Shown one piece after another: positions 38,097 to 48,153 of a stretch of 64,000 nucleotides of DNA. The notes beneath the pieces are model-generated. The model made no database searches and had not been told where the DNA came from. It saw nothing but the letters and a program-made list of their open reading frames with translations. How positions within the stretch are numbered: position 1 is the stretch's first letter; each line of letters begins with the position of its first letter. A program made the position numbers and the translations under genes. Source of the stretch: Asaia bogorensis (GTDB lineage Bacteria; Pseudomonadota; Alphaproteobacteria; Reyranellales; Reyranellaceae); NCBI GenBank assembly GCA_945905835.1, contig CAMDQJ010000003.1:1-64000 (forward strand), written 5' to 3'.

Positions 38097-39704
38097 ATGC
38101 CGCTCGCTCAACCCGCTCCCGATGTCTGGTCGCTGCTGGCCGGACTTGCCGAAGCCACGCCCGACGCGCCGGCTTTCATTCACGGTGAAGAACGCCTGAG
38201 CTTCGCGCGCCTGCTCGATCAGGCCGGCCGCGCGGCGCAGGGGCTGGCCGATCTCGGCGTCGGTCCGGGCGACCGCGTGGCGCTGTGGCTGCCCAACGTG
38301 CCGGCCTACCCCGTGCTCTATTTCGCCTGCGCGCGGCTGGGCGCCATCGCTGTCGCGGTCAACACGCGTTACCGCGCTGTCGAGGTCGCCGACATCGTCG
38401 ACCGCTCCGGCGCCAAGGTGCTGGCCTGCGCGCCCACCTTCCGGCGCATCGATTTCCTGTCCATCCTGGCCGATATCGATCCGGCGGCGCTCGACAGCCT
38501 CGGCGCCGTCGTCACCGTCGGCGACGAACCCGCCACGGCACCGCCGGCCATCGAACGGTTGCGCCGCGTACCCTATGATCGGCTGCTGTCGCGGCCGCCA
38601 CTTGCCGCCAACCATGCCCGCGCCGATGCACCATGCAACATCTTCACGACCTCGGGCACCACCAGCGCGCCCAAGTTCGTGCTGCACCGCCAGCGCAGCA
38701 TCGCCAGCCATGCCCAACAGGTGGCGCGCGTCTTCGGCTTCGACGCGCCCGAGACGGTGTCGCTCGCCATCCTGCCGCTGTGCGGCGTCTACGGCTTCGA
38801 CCAGACCATGGCGACCTTCGCCGCCGGACGGCCTTCGGTACTGGTCGAGTCCTACGAGATCGACGAGATCGCGCGCCTGATCGCACTACATCGCCCAACG
38901 ACCCTGTTTGGCAGCGACGATCTGATGGCGCGCGTGCTCGACGAGATCCCGGGCGAACGGCCGTTGCCGTCGGTGAAATGGGCGGGCTACGCCGCCTTCA
39001 ATGCAGCACTTGCCGACCTGCCCGAACGCGCCGAGGCGCGCGGCCTGATCCTGTGCGGCCTTTACGGCATGAGCGAGGTCCAGGCGCTCTATGCGCAACA
39101 GCCGATCGACCTGCCGACGGCGGAGCGCAAGCTAGGTGGCGGCGTGCCGACTTCGCCCCTCGCCCACGTCCGCATACGCGACCCGGAAACCGGCGCACTG
39201 CTCGGACCGGGACAGCCGGGTGCGCTGGAATGCGCCGGGCCGTCGCTGATGGCCGGCTACTACGGCAACGACAGGGCCGCCGCCGAGGCGATGACGTCCG
39301 ATGGTTACGTGCGCACCGGCGACCTCGCCGAACTCGACACGCGTGGCGGATTCACGTTCCTCAGCCGCATGGGCGATGTGCTGCGGCTGTCGGGCTTCAT
39401 GGTCAATCCGCTGGAGATCGAGACACACGTCCAGGAAGTGCCGGGCATCGACGGCTGCCAGGTGATCGCCGTGCCGAGCGCCGTGGGCGTGCGCGCCGTG
39501 GCCTTCGTGATCCTTAAGTCCGGTGCAGTGCTCGACGAGGCGGCGGTGATCGCGCACAGCCGACGCGGACTGGCCAACTACAAGGTGCCGATGCGGGTGT
39601 TCGCGGTGGCCGAGTTTCCCGTCACGCCCTCGCCCAACGGTCCCAAGGTCCAGCGCGGCAAGCTCAGGCAAATGGCCGAGGCGCTGATTCAGCGCCAGAG
39701 CTGA
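38097..39704 (+). CDS. AMP-dependent acyl-CoA synthetase/ligase
   Basis: FTTSGTTSAPKFVLHRQRSI, LCGLYGMSEVQALYA, GYVRTGDLAELDTRGGFTFLSRMGDVLRLSGFMVNPLEIE. Confidence 0.93.
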   Translation: MPLAQPAPDVWSLLAGLAEATPDAPAFIHGEERLSFARLLDQAGRAAQGLADLGVGPGDRVALWLPNVPAYPVLYFACARLGAIAVAVNTRYRAVEVADIVDRSGAKVLACAPTFRRIDFLSILADIDPAALDSLGAVVTVGDEPATAPPAIERLRRVPYDRLLSRPPLAANHARADAPCNIFTTSGTTSAPKFVLHRQRSIASHAQQVARVFGFDAPETVSLAILPLCGVYGFDQTMATFAAGRPSVLVESYEIDEIARLIALHRPTTLFGSDDLMARVLDEIPGERPLPSVKWAGYAAFNAALADLPERAEARGLILCGLYGMSEVQALYAQQPIDLPTAERKLGGGVPTSPLAHVRIRDPETGALLGPGQPGALECAGPSLMAGYYGNDRAAAEAMTSDGYVRTGDLAELDTRGGFTFLSRMGDVLRLSGFMVNPLEIETHVQEVPGIDGCQVIAVPSAVGVRAVAFVILKSGAVLDEAAVIAHSRRGLANYKVPMRVFAVAEFPVTPSPNGPKVQRGKLRQMAEALIQRQS

Positions 39705-40900
39705 CGGCTCGCGATCGCCGCCCCCTGGGCCAGCGTCTCGAGCTTGGCCCAGGCGATATCGGCATGGACGCGCCCACCAAGGCCGCAATCGGTCGAGGCG
39801 ATGACGCGCTCGCGGCCGACCAGCTTGGTGAAGCGGCCGATGCGCTCGGCCACCAGTTCGGGATGCTCGACCACGTTGGTGGCGTGGCTCACCACGCCCG
39901 GCAGGATGAGCTTGTCGTCGGGCAGCTTGGTGTCTTGCCAGACCGCCCATTCATGCTCGTGGCGCACGTTGCCGGCCTCGAAGGAATAGGCGCCAGCGTC
40001 GATCTTGAGCATCACCTCGACGATGTCGCGCATGGCGACGTCCGTTGTGTGCGGGCCGTGCCAGCTTCCCCAACAGAGGTGGAAACGGATGCGGTCCTTG
40101 GGCAGGCCGCGCAGCGCATGGTTCAGCGCCTCGACCTTGGGCATGCTGAACTTGCGGTATTCCTCGGCCGTCGGCTCGGGATTGATCTGGTCGAAATTCT
40201 CGGCAATCGCCGGATCGTCGATCTGCAGGATGAGGCCGGCGTCGACGATCGCCTTGTATTCCTCGCGCATGGCATCGGCGCAGGCGAAAACGAACTCGTC
40301 GTCGCTCTTGTAGTGATGATTGCCGATGCGCGCGCAGCTCGCCGGGCCGATCGAGGTCATGAAGCCTTCGCTCACCTTGTTCGCCGCGAGCGCTGCCTTG
40401 AAGTTCGCTATGTCGGCGGCGATGGCAGCCTTGCCGGTATAGCTGAGTGGCTCGACGCAGAACGGCCAGTTCATCAGGCGCGGCCCGGTCGTGATCCCCG
40501 AATCGGGATCGGAATAGGCCGCCGCGAAACGCGCGCGGTCACGGCGATCGGCGAAGGTCGAGAGCACCGGGTTGCCCGGCGTCGAGCGCTGGACCGGCAT
40601 CTTGTCGCGATCGATGTCCTCGATCTTCAATCCGCCCAGCCGGGTGAAGGAATAGCTCCACCAGGCGCGGTAGTTGATCTTCGAGCCCATCGACTTGCCG
40701 TATTCGCCGTCGCCCGGCACGGCGATGCCGGCCGCCACCTGGCGCTTCACGACGTCACTCACCGAAGCGGTCAGCGATTTCTGAAAGGCCGCCTCGTCGA
40801 CCGTGCCGGCCTCGCGCTGGTGGTTGGCGTCGATGAGAGCGTCAGGCCGCGGCAGGCTGCCGGCATGGCTGGTCAGGATGCGATCGCTGCTCTTTCTCAT
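39689..40900 (-). CDS. Cobalamin-independent methionine synthase II (MetE C-terminal-like) family protein
   Basis: RILTSHAGSLPRPDAL, IDDPAIAENFD, FHLCWGSWHGPHTTD, GVVSHATNVVEHPELVAERI, ASTDCGLG. Confidence 0.9.
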   Translation of the reverse strand: MRKSSDRILTSHAGSLPRPDALIDANHQREAGTVDEAAFQKSLTASVSDVVKRQVAAGIAVPGDGEYGKSMGSKINYRAWWSYSFTRLGGLKIEDIDRDKMPVQRSTPGNPVLSTFADRRDRARFAAAYSDPDSGITTGPRLMNWPFCVEPLSYTGKAAIAADIANFKAALAANKVSEGFMTSIGPASCARIGNHHYKSDDEFVFACADAMREEYKAIVDAGLILQIDDPAIAENFDQINPEPTAEEYRKFSMPKVEALNHALRGLPKDRIRFHLCWGSWHGPHTTDVAMRDIVEVMLKIDAGAYSFEAGNVRHEHEWAVWQDTKLPDDKLILPGVVSHATNVVEHPELVAERIGRFTKLVGRERVIASTDCGLGGRVHADIAWAKLETLAQGAAIASRQLWR

Positions 40901-40913
40901 GGCTCGCGCCCGC

Positions 40914-41696
40914 TCAGCGTCCGTGGAATTTGCCCGGCTTGCGCTTCTCGGCGAAGGCGCGCGCCGCCTCACCGAAATCCTCGCTGAGATAGAGTTTCTC
41001 CGGCGCCCCCATGAACATGACCTCGCGGCTTAGCCGATCCATGTAGTAGCGCCGCATGCGCACGGTCGAGCGCACGCTGAGCGGCGGGTTCTTGATGACC
41101 TCGCGCGCGAGCTCGAGCGCGGTGTCGATATACTTGCCCTTGGGCGCGACGCGATTGATCAGGTTGGCCTTGAAGGCCTCCTCGGCGGTGAAGAAGCGGC
41201 CGGTGAGTGCCGCCTCCATGGTGAAAGCGCCGCCGCCGCGATAATGCATCAGCGCCCAGTACTTGCCGGCGCCGAGGCCACGCGAGGTCTCGGTGATCTG
41301 GAACTGCGTGCCCTCCTCGGCCACGACCAGGTCGCACTCCAGCACGATGCCGACCGAAAGCCCCAGCACGTAGCCGTGCGCCGCGGCGATCACGGGTTTC
41401 CAGTTGACCGACTTAGTCAGGAGATCGGAGGAATGGGTGCCACGGCCCTGCGGACCGCCGAGCTTCAAAAACTCCTCGCGGCTGCGTAGCTGGCGCTGCT
41501 GGACGTCGGCGCCAGTGGAGAAGGCGCGGCCGTTGCCGCAGAGAATGGCGATGTGCGCCGTTTCGTCGGCGTCGAAGCGGTGCAGGGCCTCGCCCAACGC
41601 TCCCACCAGCTCGTCGGAGAAGGCGTTGAGCTTTTCTGGACGATTGAGCGTCAGCGTGACGATTTCTCCCTGCTGCTCATAGTTCACGAGCGCCAT
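40914..41696 (-). CDS. Enoyl-CoA hydratase/isomerase family protein
   Basis: VTLTLNRPEKLNAFSDEL, GNGRAFSTGADV, KPVIAAAHGYVLGLSVGIVLECDLVVAEEGTQF. Confidence 0.93.
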   Translation of the reverse strand: MALVNYEQQGEIVTLTLNRPEKLNAFSDELVGALGEALHRFDADETAHIAILCGNGRAFSTGADVQQRQLRSREEFLKLGGPQGRGTHSSDLLTKSVNWKPVIAAAHGYVLGLSVGIVLECDLVVAEEGTQFQITETSRGLGAGKYWALMHYRGGGAFTMEAALTGRFFTAEEAFKANLINRVAPKGKYIDTALELAREVIKNPPLSVRSTVRMRRYYMDRLSREVMFMGAPEKLYLSEDFGEAARAFAEKRKPGKFHGR

Positions 41697-41759
41697 CGTT
41701 TCCCCCTTTGCAGTCGCTTCTCCTGCCGCCATGCTACTCGACAAAATCGGGAGGGAACC

Positions 41760-42707
41760 ATGGCTATTGTCCAAGTAGCGGCAACTGCGTTCCTGTCGCT
41801 TGCCCTGCTCGCCCTGCCGGCGGCAGCGCAGAAGAAATACGATCCGGGCGCCAACGATACCGAGATCAAGCTCGGCCAGACCATGCCCTACAGCGGCCCC
41901 CTGTCGGGCTTCATCACGCTGGCCAAGGCCGAGATCGCCTACTTCGCGATGATCAACGACCAGGGCGGCGTGAACGGGCGCAAGCTCAACATGATCTCGC
42001 TCGACGACGGCTTCAGCCCGCCCAAGACGGTCGAACAAACGCGCCGTCTCGTCGAGCAGGACCAGGTGCTGGCGATTTCCGGCTCGCTCGGCACCGCCAC
42101 CAACGCGGCGGTGCAGAAATACCTTAATGCCAGGAAGGTGCCGCAGCTCTTCCTGGCGACGGGCGCCAGCCGCTGGGCCGATCCCGAACACTTCCCCTAC
42201 ACGATGACTCTGACGCCGATCTACCAGGCCGAGGCGCGCATCTATGCGACCTACGTGCTGAGGGAAATCGCCAATCCCGCCGCCTCGATCGGCGTCATCA
42301 TGCGGCCGGCCGGCGTCGAGGCGTCGAAGGGCATCATCTCGGCGGCCTTCGTGAAGGACCCGACCGACCCGCAATTGAAGGACGATCCGGAGTTCCAGAC
42401 CTGGGTCGCCTGGATGAAGAAGTACTATCCGGCCGGCAGCCTGGAAGATCCGCAGAACGTCGTGGGCTACGTCCAGGCGCAAGCCATGGTCCAGGTCCTC
42501 AAGCAGTGCGGCGACGACCTCACGCGCGAGAACGTCATGAGGCAGGCGGCCAATCTCAAGGCCTTCCATCTCGCCATGCTGCTCAAGGGCATCAACATGA
42601 ATACCAGCCCAACCGACTACGAGCCGATGGAGGAGATGGCGCTGCAGCGCTTCAACGGCGAGCGCTTCGAGCTGTTCGGCGGACTTTTAAGCGCCCGCTT
42701 CAACTGA
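41760..42707 (+). CDS. Branched-chain amino-acid-type ABC transporter substrate-binding protein, apparently internally deleted
   Basis: LGQTMPYSGPLSGFITLAKAEIAYFAMINDQGGVNGRKLNMISLDDGFSPPKTVEQTRRLVEQD; mid-lobe missing between YVLREI and ANPAASIGVIMRPAGVEASKG. Confidence 0.85.
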   Translation: MAIVQVAATAFLSLALLALPAAAQKKYDPGANDTEIKLGQTMPYSGPLSGFITLAKAEIAYFAMINDQGGVNGRKLNMISLDDGFSPPKTVEQTRRLVEQDQVLAISGSLGTATNAAVQKYLNARKVPQLFLATGASRWADPEHFPYTMTLTPIYQAEARIYATYVLREIANPAASIGVIMRPAGVEASKGIISAAFVKDPTDPQLKDDPEFQTWVAWMKKYYPAGSLEDPQNVVGYVQAQAMVQVLKQCGDDLTRENVMRQAANLKAFHLAMLLKGINMNTSPTDYEPMEEMALQRFNGERFELFGGLLSARFN

Positions 42708-42730
42708 TCAAACGTCGAGGGAGTACCGAC

Positions 42731-43117
42731 ATGGCCAAGCGCAAGAGCATCAACTATCCCGGCTTCAAGCATGAGAACCCGATCCCCAACGCCAGCCGGA
42801 TTGGCAACATCCTGATGTCGAGCATCATCAGCGGCCGCGATCCCGAGACCAAGGCCATGCCGGCCGAACTCGACGCCCAGGTCATCAACATCTTCAAGCA
42901 GATCAGGCTGTGCGTGGAGGCTGCCGGCGGCAGCGTCGAGGACATCCTCAAGGTCAATTTCTGGATGAAGGATCCCGCAACCGGGCGTAAGGCCCTGAAC
43001 GGCGAGTGGTCGAAGATGTTTCCCGACGAGGGTTCACGCCCGGCGCGTCACACGCTCAGCCTCGGTGCCAACAACCCCAACCACGTGACCTGCGATTTCA
43101 CGGCGGTGATCGGCTAG
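42731..43117 (+). CDS. RidA family protein
   Basis: NILMSSIISGRDPETKAMPAELDAQVINIFKQIRLCVEAAGGSVEDILKVNFWMKD..R.ARHTLS. Confidence 0.9.
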   Translation: MAKRKSINYPGFKHENPIPNASRIGNILMSSIISGRDPETKAMPAELDAQVINIFKQIRLCVEAAGGSVEDILKVNFWMKDPATGRKALNGEWSKMFPDEGSRPARHTLSLGANNPNHVTCDFTAVIG

Positions 43118-43120
43118 CGG

Positions 43121-44026
43121 CTACCGCCCCGGGATGCGCAGGTCGAAGACCGATGAGCCGACGAAGTTCTGCGGGTCCGACGCCGCCTTGATCGAACGCG
43201 TGCGCTCGAGGTTGTCGACGCAGGTGCGTGTCGCCGCGGTAAGGTCGCGCCAGGTCGCGACCTGGTCGAAGCTCTGCAGCAGGCACTGGTCGTAGTAGGT
43301 GTAGAGGTCGGTCGCGCCGCAGCCGAAGCTGGTGCGATCGCGCGCCGCCGCTGTCATGATGATGCGGTTGGGCTTGCGCAGCTCACCGGTCATGAAGGTG
43401 CCGCTGTGGCAGGCGGAGATGATCACCACCGTCGGCGCGTTGCCGCAGCCGGCGGCCAGCGCCGATTCCATCGTCGACGGTTCGAAGAACTTGCGATCGG
43501 AGCGCAGGAAGAAGCCCTTGGGCTCGCCGTGGCTGGTGATGAAAGCGAGACAGGCATCGCCGCCCAGGCCGCGGATGGCGCCGCGCACATTACCCGAGGT
43601 CGCGAGCTGGCCGGGTGCGGCGCGCGCCGGATTGGACGAGAAGACCCGGATCGACTGCACGCCGCGCGCCGCGAGTTTTTCGCGGAACGACTCGACGCCA
43701 TTGTCGAAGGCCGGACTGTTGTTGTCGCCGGCGATCAGCACAGCGCGCCAGCGGTTGGCCGGGACGTTGTTGGCCGATGCCGGCCCGGCGGGCGCTGCGG
43801 CAGCCACAGCCGTAGCCGGCGTTGACGCGGGTGGCGGCAAGGCGCCCGAGGGTGCGCGCGATGCCGACGCGGGTGGCGGCAGCGCGCCGGAGGGCGGAGG
43901 AAGCGCGACAACCGGCGTGCGCTGTCCCGGCGCCTGGGCCGACGGTGGCGCCTTGTCGCTGCTCTTCGACGTACAGGCAGCCACGAGCAGAACCGCCGCA
44001 ACGGCGACGCCAACACGCAAAGACAT
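43121..44026 (-). CDS. Lipoprotein with caspase/legumain-like (clan CD, C13-type) peptidase domain
   Basis: Lipobox LLVAAC; Pro/Ala-rich linker with APSGALPPPAS repeats; ACLAFITSHGEPKGFFL (His) and PTVVIISACHSGTFM (Cys) dyad. Confidence 0.8.
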   Translation of the reverse strand: MSLRVGVAVAAVLLVAACTSKSSDKAPPSAQAPGQRTPVVALPPPSGALPPPASASRAPSGALPPPASTPATAVAAAAPAGPASANNVPANRWRAVLIAGDNNSPAFDNGVESFREKLAARGVQSIRVFSSNPARAAPGQLATSGNVRGAIRGLGGDACLAFITSHGEPKGFFLRSDRKFFEPSTMESALAAGCGNAPTVVIISACHSGTFMTGELRKPNRIIMTAAARDRTSFGCGATDLYTYYDQCLLQSFDQVATWRDLTAATRTCVDNLERTRSIKAASDPQNFVGSSVFDLRIPGR

Positions 44027-44040
44027 GCTTTGCTCCTATC

Positions 44041-44688
44041 CTAGTCCCGGGCTTTGGCACCGACGGCGCGGAGGGCAGTCTCGGCGTATAATTTCGCCAT
44101 CTGTTCCTCACTCATCCGGCCACCCGGACCGTACCACATCGAAACATGGGTGCACTGGTCAAGTAGCGCCATCGCCTGCGCCTTGAGATCGCGCTTGCCG
44201 TCGATCTGCGGCGGATCGAACACTCCTTTTTCGACGCCCTGCGTCAGGATGGTCACAAGGATGTCGCGGATGGCGCGCCGGCTGCGGCGGATATCGGCCA
44301 CCAGCTCCGAATCGAGCCAGCCGATTTCGCGGTTGGCGACCAGCGCCTCGACGCGCATGCGACAATGGCGCACCACGTAGACGCGGACGAAGGCCGCGAG
44401 TTTGGCGCGCGGATCGTCGCCGGCGCCGGTAACCGCCTGCTGACACAGGCGCTCGAGTTCCGCCTGCGTCGAGGCGATGATGTCGTGCAGCAACTCGTCC
44501 TTGGACTTGAAGTGATTGTAGAGCGCCCCCTGGGTCAGCCCGCAGGCCTTCATGATGTCGCGCACCGTCACCACCGGATAGCCACGCTCGGCGAACTGCT
44601 TGAAGGCGGCTGCACGAATCGCCTCGACCGGTGCGGGCGGCTTGGCGGAGGAAGACGGCGCCGGACGAACGGCCTTGCGCTTGCTCAT
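44041..44688 (-). CDS. TetR/AcrR family transcriptional regulator
   Basis: AIRAAAFKQFAERGYPVVTVRDIMKACGLTQGALYNHFKSKDELLHDII. Confidence 0.95.
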   Translation of the reverse strand: MSKRKAVRPAPSSSAKPPAPVEAIRAAAFKQFAERGYPVVTVRDIMKACGLTQGALYNHFKSKDELLHDIIASTQAELERLCQQAVTGAGDDPRAKLAAFVRVYVVRHCRMRVEALVANREIGWLDSELVADIRRSRRAIRDILVTILTQGVEKGVFDPPQIDGKRDLKAQAMALLDQCTHVSMWYGPGGRMSEEQMAKLYAETALRAVGAKARD

Positions 44689-45734
44689 CGGGCAGCGCCG
44701 GCGGCAAGGCGCTCGACCAGGCTCCAGCCGAGATCGGCGGCAGGCTTCACCAGCTTGCCGGATTCGGCGGCGCGCATATTCGACGCCGTGCCGTCGAGCG
44801 AGCGGGCATAGACGCCCTGGCGGATGCACGACACGCGGAAGAGATTGTAGGCCATGTAGAAATTCCACAGCGCCGGATCGGGCACCGTGCGCTTCGAGAG
44901 ATCGCAATAGTAGGCCACCATCTCCTGCTGCGTCGGCAGGCCGAAGGAAGCGAGATCGTGGCCCTCGAGCCCGCCCCAATCCTTGGGCGTGCGCCACAGC
45001 ATGCAAAGGTAGGAGAGCTCGGCCAGCGGATCGCCAAGGGTAGAAATTTCCCAATCGATGATGCCGAGCACCCGGGGCTCGGTCGGATGGAAAACCATGT
45101 TGTCGAGGCGATAGTCGCCGTGGACCAGAACCGTCTCGTCGTTGGCCGGCAGATGCGCCGGCAGCCAGTCGAGCAGCCGGTCCATCGAATCGATCTTGTC
45201 GGTCTCCGAGGCCTTGTACTGCTTGCCCCAGCGCGAGATCTGGCGGGCGACGTAGCTGCCGGGCCGGCCGAAATCGGCCAGGCCCAGTGTCGCATAGTCG
45301 ACGGCGTGAAGCCGGGCGAGGGTCTCGAACTTGGCGCGGTAGATAGCGAGGCGTCCCTCTTTCGCGACCTCGGGCAGCAGCGGATCCCACAACACGCGGC
45401 CGTCGCAGTACTCCATGATGTAGAAGGCGGTGCCGACGACATCGTCGTCCTCGCACAGCGCATAGGCGCGCGGCGTCGGCACGTTGGTCTTGTTGAGGGC
45501 TGCGATGACGCGGAACTCGCGGTCGACGGCGTGCGCCGAGGGCAACAGTTTGCCGGGTGGCTTGCGCCGCAGCACGTAATGCCGGCCGGCCCCGTCGGTC
45601 AGGCGATAGGTCGGATTGGACTGGCCGCCCTTGAACTGCTCGGCGCGCACCGGCGGCACGAAGCCCTCGACGTGGGCCGACATGAAGCGGGCGAGCTTAC
45701 CCTCGTCGAAGCGGTGCTTCTCTTGCACCTCCAT
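44685..45734 (-). CDS. Phosphotransferase (APH family, acyl-CoA-metabolism-associated)
   Basis: QFKGGQSNPTYRLTDG, YVLRRKPPGKLLPSAHAVDREFRVIAAL, LVHGDYRLDNMVFHPTEPRVLGIIDWEISTLGDPLAELSYL; 4-bp overlap with tetR. Confidence 0.92.
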   Translation of the reverse strand: MEVQEKHRFDEGKLARFMSAHVEGFVPPVRAEQFKGGQSNPTYRLTDGAGRHYVLRRKPPGKLLPSAHAVDREFRVIAALNKTNVPTPRAYALCEDDDVVGTAFYIMEYCDGRVLWDPLLPEVAKEGRLAIYRAKFETLARLHAVDYATLGLADFGRPGSYVARQISRWGKQYKASETDKIDSMDRLLDWLPAHLPANDETVLVHGDYRLDNMVFHPTEPRVLGIIDWEISTLGDPLAELSYLCMLWRTPKDWGGLEGHDLASFGLPTQQEMVAYYCDLSKRTVPDPALWNFYMAYNLFRVSCIRQGVYARSLDGTASNMRAAESGKLVKPAADLGWSLVERLAAGAAR

Positions 45735-46179
45735 CGTACCGATGTAATCCGCCCCACGTCTCGCCACTGAACCCCCTGAACGCTCGTTTACATTGGCCCG
45801 GAGTTTGCTCGCCCGTTCATGGCGGTGCAATAACGACCATCAAGGTCTCGACGCTGCGACCTTCTCGGCGCTCGGCTCGGGCGCCTCAAGCCGCCCCGCC
45901 CGATGTGCTGGGCGAAGCCTCGTTGTTCTTTGCGGCGGCGCTGTTGCTGCCTGCGCTCTTTGTCGCGCCCATGGCCGCGCCGTGGTCGGCGCGCGTGCCG
46001 GTGGCTATTGCGCCGCCTGTTGGCGCTCTGTCTCGCCTTGATCGCAGTCCGGCTGCTGGTGCGGCTGTAAAATTTGGCGCTTGGGAAACAGTCGCAAATC
46101 GTGGTTATCTTGTCATATTACCGGTCCGGGGGTTCGGACCCAAGATCACGATGACGAACGCGATCACTGGGAGGCTTCG

Positions 46180-46629
46180 TTGCAACGATTCCTAAGCAAG
46201 GACTTCTTATCTGGGCTGTTGTTCATTGGCTTCGGGCTGATTGCCCTCTATTTCGGCCAGAAATTGGCGATCGGCACGACGGTTCGCATGGGACCGGGCT
46301 GGGTGCCGAACGCGCTGTCCTACATTTTGATCGGCCTCGGCTTGCTGATCTGCGTCGTCGATCTGGTGATGGGCAGCGAGCTGACCGAGATGCCGAAGTG
46401 GAAGCCGATCACCATGGTGACCATCGGCATCGTGTGCTTCGCCTATCTTTTCGAGACCGCCGGCCTCTTCCCCGCGCTGGTCGTGCTGATCCTCGTCGCC
46501 TCTCTCGGTGGCGAGGAATTCAAGCTGAAAGAAGTGATCGGCAACATCGCGATATTGACGTTCCTCTGCGTCATCGTGTTCAAGGTCGGTCTCAGTATGA
46601 ACATCTCCGTCATTCGCGGGATCTGGTGA
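46180..46629 (+). CDS. Tripartite tricarboxylate transporter TctB family protein
   Basis: ~150-aa 4-TM protein GLLFIGFGLIALYFGQKLAIGTTVRMGPGWVPNALSYILIGLGLLI; TTG start inferred; directly upstream of TctA. Confidence 0.88.
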   Translation: MQRFLSKDFLSGLLFIGFGLIALYFGQKLAIGTTVRMGPGWVPNALSYILIGLGLLICVVDLVMGSELTEMPKWKPITMVTIGIVCFAYLFETAGLFPALVVLILVASLGGEEFKLKEVIGNIAILTFLCVIVFKVGLSMNISVIRGIW

Positions 46630-46630
46630 G

Positions 46631-48136
46631 ATGGACGTTTTTCACAATCTAATTATCGGCATGGGCGTCGCGCTGACGTTTCAAAATCTGCTTTATGCCC
46701 TCATCGGCTGCATGGTCGGCACGCTGATCGGCGTGCTGCCGGGCATCGGACCGGTAGCGACCATCGCCATGCTGCTGCCGATCACCTTCCACCTGCCGCC
46801 GACCGCCTCGCTGATCATGCTCGCGGGCATCTACTACGGTGCGCAGTACGGCGGCTCGACCACGTCGATCCTGGTCAACCTGCCGGGCGAGGCGTCGTCG
46901 GTCGTGACCTGCCTCGACGGCTATCAGATGGCGCGCAGGGGTCGCGCCGGTGCCGCTCTGTCGATCTCGGCCATCGGCTCGTTCTTCGCCGGCACCATCG
47001 GCACCATCATCATCTTGCTGTTCGCCGAACCGCTGACGCTCATGGCGCAGAAATTCGGCCCCGCCGACTACTGCTCGTTGATGGCGCTCGGCCTTGTTGC
47101 CGCCGTCGTGCTGGCGAGCGGCTCGGTGCTGAAGGCGATCGCCATGGTGTTCCTCGGCCTGCTGTTCGGCCTGGTCGGCACCGACGTCAATACCGGCGCC
47201 CAGCGTTTCACTTTCAATGTACCCGAACTCAGCGACGGCATCGACTTCGCGCCGATCGCCATGGGCCTGTTCGGCATCGCCGAAATCGTCGTCAACCTCG
47301 AACGACATTTGACGCGAGGCGGAGCGATCAAGATCACGTCGCTTTGGCCGACGCGCGAGGAAGTCCGCCGGGCGATCCCGGCGGTGTTGCGCGGCACGAT
47401 GCTGGGATCGATCCTGGGTGTACTGCCCGGCGGCGGCCCGACACTCGGCGCCTTCTCGGCCTATACGCTGGAGAAGAAGATCTCCAAGACCCCCGAGCAG
47501 TTCGGCAAGGGCGCGGTCGAGGGCGTGGCGGCGCCGGAAGCGGCCAACAACGCCGCGGCCCAGACCTCGTTCATTCCCATGCTGACCCTGGGCATTCCAT
47601 CCAACGCCGTCATGGCGCTGATGGTCGGCGCCATGATCATCCAGGGCATCCAGCCCGGCCCCGAGGTCATGACCAAGAAGCCGGAGCTGTTCTGGGGCCT
47701 GATCGCCTCGATGTGGCTCGGCAACCTGATGCTGGTGGTCATCAACCTGCCGATGATCGGCATGTGGGTGAAGCTGCTGACGGTGCCCTACCGCTATCTG
47801 GCACCGGCGATCCTCCTGTTCTGCTGCATCGGCGCCTACAGCCTGCAGAACAGCACCTTCCACGTCCTGCAGGTCGCGGGCTTCGGTGTGCTCGGCTACA
47901 TCTTCGCCCGCCTCGGCGTCGAAGGTGCACCGTTCCTGCTGGGTGTCGTGCTCGGGCCGCAGATGGAAGAATATTTCCGGCGCGCCATGCTGCTGTCGCG
48001 CGGCGATCCGTACGTCTTCATCGAGCGGCCGATCAGCCTCGGCCTGCTGATCACGACCATATTCCTGCTCATCCTGATGGCCCTACCCAGCATCAAGAAG
48101 GCGCGCAAGGAAGCGTTCCAGGAAGAAAAGACCTGA
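46631..48136 (+). CDS. Tripartite tricarboxylate transporter permease TctA
   Basis: GTLIGVLPGIGPVATIAMLLPITFHLPPTASLIMLAGIYYGAQYGGSTTSILVNLPGE, full length 501 aa. Confidence 0.96.
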   Translation: MDVFHNLIIGMGVALTFQNLLYALIGCMVGTLIGVLPGIGPVATIAMLLPITFHLPPTASLIMLAGIYYGAQYGGSTTSILVNLPGEASSVVTCLDGYQMARRGRAGAALSISAIGSFFAGTIGTIIILLFAEPLTLMAQKFGPADYCSLMALGLVAAVVLASGSVLKAIAMVFLGLLFGLVGTDVNTGAQRFTFNVPELSDGIDFAPIAMGLFGIAEIVVNLERHLTRGGAIKITSLWPTREEVRRAIPAVLRGTMLGSILGVLPGGGPTLGAFSAYTLEKKISKTPEQFGKGAVEGVAAPEAANNAAAQTSFIPMLTLGIPSNAVMALMVGAMIIQGIQPGPEVMTKKPELFWGLIASMWLGNLMLVVINLPMIGMWVKLLTVPYRYLAPAILLFCCIGAYSLQNSTFHVLQVAGFGVLGYIFARLGVEGAPFLLGVVLGPQMEEYFRRAMLLSRGDPYVFIERPISLGLLITTIFLLILMALPSIKKARKEAFQEEKT

Positions 48137-48153
48137 TCCCGAGGAGACTGCCC

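Noticed and set aside
43800-43930. Possible minisatellite/CRISPR-like repeat
   Set aside because: A ~42-bp imperfect repeat encoding the Pro/Ala linker of the lipoprotein; no spacers or cas genes.
45830-46180. ORFs 45793-46041 and 45905-46195 upstream of TctB as genes
   Set aside because: No homology motif, weak starts, atypical composition; could be a remnant but not supportable.
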